Translations under genes and position numbers: made by a program
Shown: positions 4,309-7,790 of the stretch, piece by piece
Numbering within the stretch: position 1 is the first letter of the stretch
Layout: every line of letters begins with the position of its first letter
Notes under the pieces: model-generated
Told to the model about the DNA's origin: nothing
Databases searched by the model: none
What the model saw: the letters and a program-made list of their open reading frames with translations, nothing else
Assembly: GCA_013811975.1 (NCBI GenBank)
Contig: JACCUF010000248.1
Coordinates: forward strand, 1-7,790
Length of the DNA: 7,790 nt
Source: Geodermatophilaceae bacterium
Lineage (GTDB): Bacteria > Actinomycetota > Actinomycetes > Mycobacteriales > Geodermatophilaceae
Reading direction: 5' to 3'

Positions 4309-4938
4309 ATGGGAAGGCACAGAGAGGATGCCGTGTCGGGTGCGCCAGACGAAGAACTTGGTCGGCCCGACCAATTCGGCGACTACGACACCGACTCCAC
4401 GCCGCGCATCGTCGCTTCACCGGTAAGCCGCAGGCAAGTCGGCCTCGCGGTCGTCGTGGCCTTGCTGGGCATCGTTCTCCTCGTCGTCGGCATCATCACA
4501 CTGATCACGCCAGACGATCCATCCAGCGCCAGCGGCCAGGACACCCCCGCCGCCGGTGCGGCGCCGTCAGTAACGACCGGCGCAGCCGCTACGACGACTC
4601 CTTCGACCGCCCCCACGACGTCGGCCGCGCCGCAGTCTCCTGCGGTGCTACCCGTCACGGTGCTGAACAACAGCCCCGACCAGGCGGCTGGCCTTGCCAC
4701 TCGGGTGGCCGCGGCGCTCGAGGCCGGAGGTTGGCCCATCGTCGAGTTGCTGAACTATGACCAGACCCAGTTGACCGCGAGCACCGTCTTCTTCACTCCC
4801 GGGAATGCCGCCGAAGAGGCAGCTGCCCAGGCCCTGGTGATCCAGTTCCCGGAGATCTCCGGGGGAGCACAGCCGAGATTCGAGGGTCTGGCCGGCACCG
4901 GCCTGACCGTGGCCGCCGTCGGGGATTGGTTGCCCTAG
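4309..4938 (+). CDS. Membrane-anchored LytR C-terminal (LytR_C) domain protein, VirR/Rv0431-like
   Basis: The 209-residue protein has a charged cytoplasmic N-terminus (1-43), one membrane helix (about 44-66), an Ala/Thr/Pro/Ser-rich linker (71-113) typical of actinobacterial cell-wall spacers, and an extracellular LytR_C domain (about 114-209). The domain begins PVTVLNNSPDQAAGLATRVAAAL, the pattern expected of LytR_C, and contains STVFFTPGNAAEEAAAQAL. The LCP phosphotransferase domain is absent, so it should not itself ligate wall polymers. Its architecture resembles recalled mycobacterial Rv0431 (VirR), linked to envelope integrity and vesicle release; a cell-envelope role is inferred only from this. 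The ATG at 4309 sits on a candidate leaderless promoter, also with AAGGTAGG upstream; a GTG at 4333 (201 residues) follows GAGAGG at good spacing. The gene converges on ptsH, with stop codons overlapping. Confidence 0.87.
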   Translation: MGRHREDAVSGAPDEELGRPDQFGDYDTDSTPRIVASPVSRRQVGLAVVVALLGIVLLVVGIITLITPDDPSSASGQDTPAAGAAPSVTTGAAATTTPSTAPTTSAAPQSPAVLPVTVLNNSPDQAAGLATRVAAALEAGGWPIVELLNYDQTQLTASTVFFTPGNAAEEAAAQALVIQFPEISGGAQPRFEGLAGTGLTVAAVGDWLP

Positions 4939-5219
4939 GCGTCGAGGTCCTGAGCGACGAGTTCGGCCAGCGTCTCCAGAGCGGACTCGGCGCCCTCGCC
5001 TTCGGCGGCGAGAACGACCTCGTCACCATGCTTGGCTCCCAACGTCATCAGCCCGAGGATGCTCGACGCGTCGACGGGCCCCCTGTCCTGCGTGCCCTCG
5101 ACGCCGGTCACGGCGATGGTGACCGTGACGGTCTGCTCAGCGGCGGCCTTGGCGAACAAGGCAGCCGGGCGGGCGTGCAGACCGACCTTGCTGGCCACAA
5201 CGGCGCGACGCTCGGGCAT
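4935..5219 (-). CDS. ptsH: Phosphocarrier protein HPr
   Basis: HPr accepts phosphate from enzyme I on a histidine and passes it to sugar-specific EIIA domains in the cytosol. The 94 residues contain the active-site motif KVGLHARPA with His15 at the canonical position, and the second conserved segment VDASSILGLMTLGAKHGDEV. Ser52/Ser53 fall where Ser46 of classical HPr lies, but 6-7 residues later, because the segment around residues 38-48 is longer than in the E. coli protein. HPr kinase is generally absent from actinobacteria, so regulatory Ser phosphorylation is not assumed. The ATG at 5219 has AGGAG (plus-strand 5225-5229) 5 nt upstream. The gene is last in the EIIC-ptsI-ptsH operon, starting 17 nt after the ptsI stop. 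Its own stop overlaps that of the convergent LytR_C gene. Confidence 0.95.
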   Translation of the reverse strand: MPERRAVVASKVGLHARPAALFAKAAAEQTVTVTIAVTGVEGTQDRGPVDASSILGLMTLGAKHGDEVVLAAEGEGAESALETLAELVAQDLDA

Positions 5220-5236
5220 GAGGACTCCTGTTGTCT

Positions 5237-6907
5237 CTAGGGGGTTTCATTGAGGATGCTCGCCACCGACTCCCGGGCAACGATCGGTGACTCGCTCGAC
5301 ACGGCCGCTTTGCTCAACTGGACGCATCGGGCCTGGCTGAGTTCGGCGAGCGCAGCGCCGACCGCGGGAAGCGCGCGTGGTGTCATCGACAGGCTGGTCA
5401 CGCCAAGGCCCACCAGGACGCAGGCCAACAGCGGGTCCGCGGCCGCCTCGCCGCACACCCCGACCGGACGACCGGTTCGGGCTCCTGCCTCAGCAGTCAT
5501 CGCGATCAGCTGCAGCAGGGCCGGCTGCCAGGGATCGTTCAGTGCCGCCAGCGCCCCGAGTTGACGGTCGGCAGCCATCGTGTACTGGGCGAGATCGTTC
5601 GTGCCGATGCTGGCGAAGTCGCAGGCCGCGAGCACCAGGTCGGCCGTCAGCGCGGCCGAGGGTATCTCGACCATCACTCCGGCGGTGGGCAGACCTGCCT
5701 CGTGCGCCTGATCGGTGAATGCCCTCGCCTCCTCGGCGGTGGCCACCATCGGGGCCATCACCCAGACCTCCGCACCGGAGCCGGCGGCCGCCCGCGCGAT
5801 CGCGGTCAGCTGATCCCCGAGTACCTGCGGGGAACCCGTGGCCGTACGCAAGCCACGCACCCCGAGCGCCGGATTCGGCTCGCCGTCGGCGGTCACGAAC
5901 GGCAGTGGCTTGTCCGCACCGGCGTCCAGCGTTCGCACGACAACCCGGCGGCCGCTGAAGGCGGCGAAGACCCGCTCGTAGGCCATCACCTGCTCGTCGA
6001 CCGATGGCGCCTCGGCCCGGTCCAGGAAGCAGAACTCCGTACGGAACAGCCCGACGCCCTCCGCGCCGGCCGCAACCGCAGCCTCGACGCCGGACGGGTC
6101 ACCGACGTTCGCGTAGAGCCTGACCCGGTGCCCGTCGGATGTGGCACCGACGGCCTGCAGCGACGTTTGTCCCTGCACCTTCGCCCCAGCTGTGCTGCGC
6201 TGCTCCGCGGTAGGATCGATCACCACGGTGCCCTGCGCCCCGTCGACGAGCACCCATGTGCCGTCGGCCAGATCGGTGGCACCCGCGACCGCGACCACCG
6301 CGGGTAGGCCCAGCGCTCGGGCCAGGATGGCGGTATGGCTGGTCGGGCCTCCCTGCTCGGTCACCAGCGCAGCCACCTTCGACGGATCCAGGGTGGCGGT
6401 GTCGGCCGGTGCCAGATCGCGGGCTACCAGGACGTAGGGCTGATCGCGTACCGGGATGCCCGGAGCCGGACGTCCGGTCAGCGCCGCCACGAGACGATCC
6501 CGTACGTCCTGAACGTCGCGGACCCGCTCGGCCATGTAGCCGCCGAGCGAGGAAAGCTGCTCTGCGACGTGTTGGGCCGCGTCCCACACGGCCCGCTCCG
6601 GTCGGCTGCCCTGGCCGATACGGGCCTTCGCGTCGCCGAGCAGCGTCGCATCGAGCGCCATCATCGCCGTCGCCTCGAGCACCTCAGCGGCGTCGTCTCG
6701 TCCAGCCTGCCGGGCGGTTTGCGCCCGTGCCGACAGTTCTGCACCGACTGTGCTCGACGAACTGTCCAACAGAACAACAGCCGCCTCGCGGTCTGACCCC
6801 TCGCTCAGCTCCCCATCCTCAGCCGGTTCGCCCACCGGCGGTGGCATCGCGGCGACCGGACCGACAGTCCGGCCGCTCGCGACACCGATTCCGCGTAACT
6901 CCTTCAC
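5237..6907 (-). CDS. ptsI: Phosphoenolpyruvate-protein phosphotransferase (PTS enzyme I)
   Basis: Enzyme I takes phosphate from PEP onto a histidine and transfers it to HPr, the common first step of all PTS sugar uptake. The 556 residues span the usual domains: an N-terminal segment (LRGIGVASGRTVGP, 4-17), the helical HPr-binding region (about 30-145), the phosphohistidine domain with GGPTSHTAILAR and active His191, and the PEP-binding barrel. Barrel residues are GLFRTEF (Arg289), RTLDAGADKPLPF (Arg325), the metal ligands in VEIPSA (Glu414) and GTNDLAQY (Asp438), and catalytic Cys485 in VGVCGEAAADP. All residues I would expect are present, so it should be active. The GTG start at 6907 shares GTGA with the EIIC stop and gives the normal family N-terminus. 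No clear Shine-Dalgarno is seen, so coupling to EIIC translation is likely. Confidence 0.96.
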   Translation of the reverse strand: MKELRGIGVASGRTVGPVAAMPPPVGEPAEDGELSEGSDREAAVVLLDSSSSTVGAELSARAQTARQAGRDDAAEVLEATAMMALDATLLGDAKARIGQGSRPERAVWDAAQHVAEQLSSLGGYMAERVRDVQDVRDRLVAALTGRPAPGIPVRDQPYVLVARDLAPADTATLDPSKVAALVTEQGGPTSHTAILARALGLPAVVAVAGATDLADGTWVLVDGAQGTVVIDPTAEQRSTAGAKVQGQTSLQAVGATSDGHRVRLYANVGDPSGVEAAVAAGAEGVGLFRTEFCFLDRAEAPSVDEQVMAYERVFAAFSGRRVVVRTLDAGADKPLPFVTADGEPNPALGVRGLRTATGSPQVLGDQLTAIARAAAGSGAEVWVMAPMVATAEEARAFTDQAHEAGLPTAGVMVEIPSAALTADLVLAACDFASIGTNDLAQYTMAADRQLGALAALNDPWQPALLQLIAMTAEAGARTGRPVGVCGEAAADPLLACVLVGLGVTSLSMTPRALPAVGAALAELSQARCVQLSKAAVSSESPIVARESVASILNETP

Positions 6908-7790
6908 CCACGCTCGTTTCTGGAAGTGCCGTCAGCGCTGTCCCGTTCATTGCTGGTGCGCTCAGCCGCCCGATCAAGACTGGTCTCGCCGCTGTCGTCG
7001 ACCCGGCGTGACTTCGACGGATCGGCGTCGACATCGGCCTCGACTTCGTCCTCTTCGCGACCGGTGGTGCGCAGGTTCCACTTGACGATGACCCAACGGA
7101 AGAGGAAGTAGTAGATCGCCGCGAAGACCAACCCGATCGGGATCAGCAGGAGCGGCTTCTGGGCGATGCCGAAGTTGAGTACGTAGTCGATTGCGCCCGC
7201 CGAGAAGCCGAATCCGTGGTGGATGTCCAGAGCGTTGACCAGGGCCATCGAGACTCCGGTCAGTAGCGCGTGGATCAGGTAGAGCGGCCAGGCCACGAAC
7301 AGGAACGCGAATTCGATCGGTTCGGTGATGCCGGTGACGAAGGAGGTGAGCGCCGCGGCGCTCATGATGCCCAACACGGCCTTCTTCTGGCTCGGCCTCG
7401 CAGTGTGCGCGATCGCCAGTGCAGCAGCGGGCAGCGCGAACATCATGATCGGGAAGAAACCGGTCATGAAGATCCCCGCATCGGGGTCCCCGGCGAAGAA
7501 GCGGGTCAGATCACCCTGGGTCCCCTCGTACTCGCCAACCTGGAACCAGAGCAGTGAGTTGAGGATGTGATGCACGCCCAGGGGAATCAGCAGCCGGTTG
7601 AACACCCCGAATATTCCGCCGCCGACTACGGCACTACCGGTGAGCGCCTCACCGAGGTTGGTCAGCAGGTAATCGAAGACCGGGTAGAGCAGAGCCATCA
7701 CAACGCCCAGTGCGATGGCCGCGAAAGCGGTGATGATCGGAACGAAGCGGCGGCCGCCGAAGAAGGCGAGGTAGTCCGGCAGCTTGATCC
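6904..7790 (-). CDS. PTS N-acetylglucosamine/glucose-family EIIC permease, 5' end outside window
   Basis: The 294 visible C-terminal residues run in frame to the right window edge (KLPDYLAFFGGRRFVPIITAF). The GTG at 7701 is therefore internal, and roughly 100-130 residues are probably missing. The protein transports and phosphorylates sugar across the membrane together with EIIB. Visible motifs are LIPLGVHHILNSLLWFQVGE, LTRFFAGDPDAGIFMTGFFP, the signature GITEPIEFAF (at 7303-7332) and FSAGAIDYVLNFGIAQKP, with several hydrophobic helices between. The sequence reads most like Streptomyces NagE2, favouring N-acetylglucosamine, but substrate is not proven. After the last helix comes KWNLRTTGREEDE and about 55 further acidic, Ser/Arg-rich residues, with no EIIB cysteine domain. 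EIIB and EIIA must therefore be encoded elsewhere. It is the first visible gene of the operon and overlaps ptsI by 4 nt. Confidence 0.93.
   Translation of the reverse strand, partial: IKLPDYLAFFGGRRFVPIITAFAAIALGVVMALLYPVFDYLLTNLGEALTGSAVVGGGIFGVFNRLLIPLGVHHILNSLLWFQVGEYEGTQGDLTRFFAGDPDAGIFMTGFFPIMMFALPAAALAIAHTARPSQKKAVLGIMSAAALTSFVTGITEPIEFAFLFVAWPLYLIHALLTGVSMALVNALDIHHGFGFSAGAIDYVLNFGIAQKPLLLIPIGLVFAAIYYFLFRWVIVKWNLRTTGREEDEVEADVDADPSKSRRVDDSGETSLDRAAERTSNERDSADGTSRNERG

Noticed and set aside
4099..4760. Frames running through the 8-bp repeat and into the LytR_C gene
   Set aside because: The repeat supplies a GTG every 8 bp in all frames. The translation beyond it is an Arg/Gly-rich shadow of the LytR_C protein.
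6979..6986. ACTGGTCT, a half match to the DasR operator (TGGTCTAGACCA) near the GlcNAc-type permease
   Set aside because: The second half does not match and the site lies in the 3' coding part of the EIIC gene rather than at a promoter.
5561..7011. Two long plus-strand ORFs (248 and 251 codons) opposite ptsI and the EIIC tail
   Set aside because: They are antisense to well-recognised genes, Arg/Pro/Gly-rich, with no motifs. Long antisense frames are expected in GC-rich coding DNA.

Overview
The window is about two-thirds GC with strong G/C preference at third codon positions. Its gene content is typical of Actinomycetota. The plus-strand block follows the mycobacterial order recalled from memory (ppx1 Rv0496, membrane protein Rv0497, proC Rv0500, small HTH protein Rv0500A). 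The family cannot be fixed; a member of the Propionibacteriales or a Streptomyces-like relative would fit. It looks like chromosomal core, with no integrase, transposase, CRISPR array, tRNA or phage gene.

Positions 1-4088 (plus strand) hold five recognisable genes: the 3' part of a Ppx/GppA phosphatase gene; a membrane protein with a long acidic, disordered N-terminus and three C-terminal membrane helices; a monofunctional proline dehydrogenase; pyrroline-5-carboxylate reductase (proC), overlapping the dehydrogenase by 4 nt; and a small excisionase/MerR-like HTH protein. The dehydrogenase and ProC catalyse opposite steps between proline and P5C. An unannotated 30-codon reading frame fills the gap between ppx and the membrane-protein gene, touching both neighbours and preceded by a strong Shine-Dalgarno sequence.

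The two non-coding stretches are the structurally richest parts. Before the HTH gene (3579-3749, possibly to about 3905) lie a 20-bp-periodic direct repeat around CTGTCAC, a small inverted repeat and a possible leader hairpin. After it (4089-4308) lie an 8-bp tandem repeat (GGATCCGT, over 4.5 copies), a 72-bp imperfect inverted repeat and a plausible promoter.

Positions 4309-4938 (plus strand) encode a membrane-anchored LytR_C-domain protein resembling mycobacterial VirR (Rv0431). It converges on a minus-strand PTS operon (7790 to 4935) encoding a GlcNAc/glucose-family EIIC (5' end outside the window), enzyme I and HPr. EIIC and enzyme I overlap by 4 nt, and HPr follows enzyme I after 17 nt. 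The convergent stop codons share a CTAG. The operon supplies the general PTS phosphorelay (PEP to EI to HPr) and a sugar permease, but no EIIA or EIIB domain is visible.

No clearly new multi-gene system is present. The best leads are the bridging micro-ORF, the 72-bp inverted repeat, the 8-bp tandem repeat and the doubtful start of the HTH gene.
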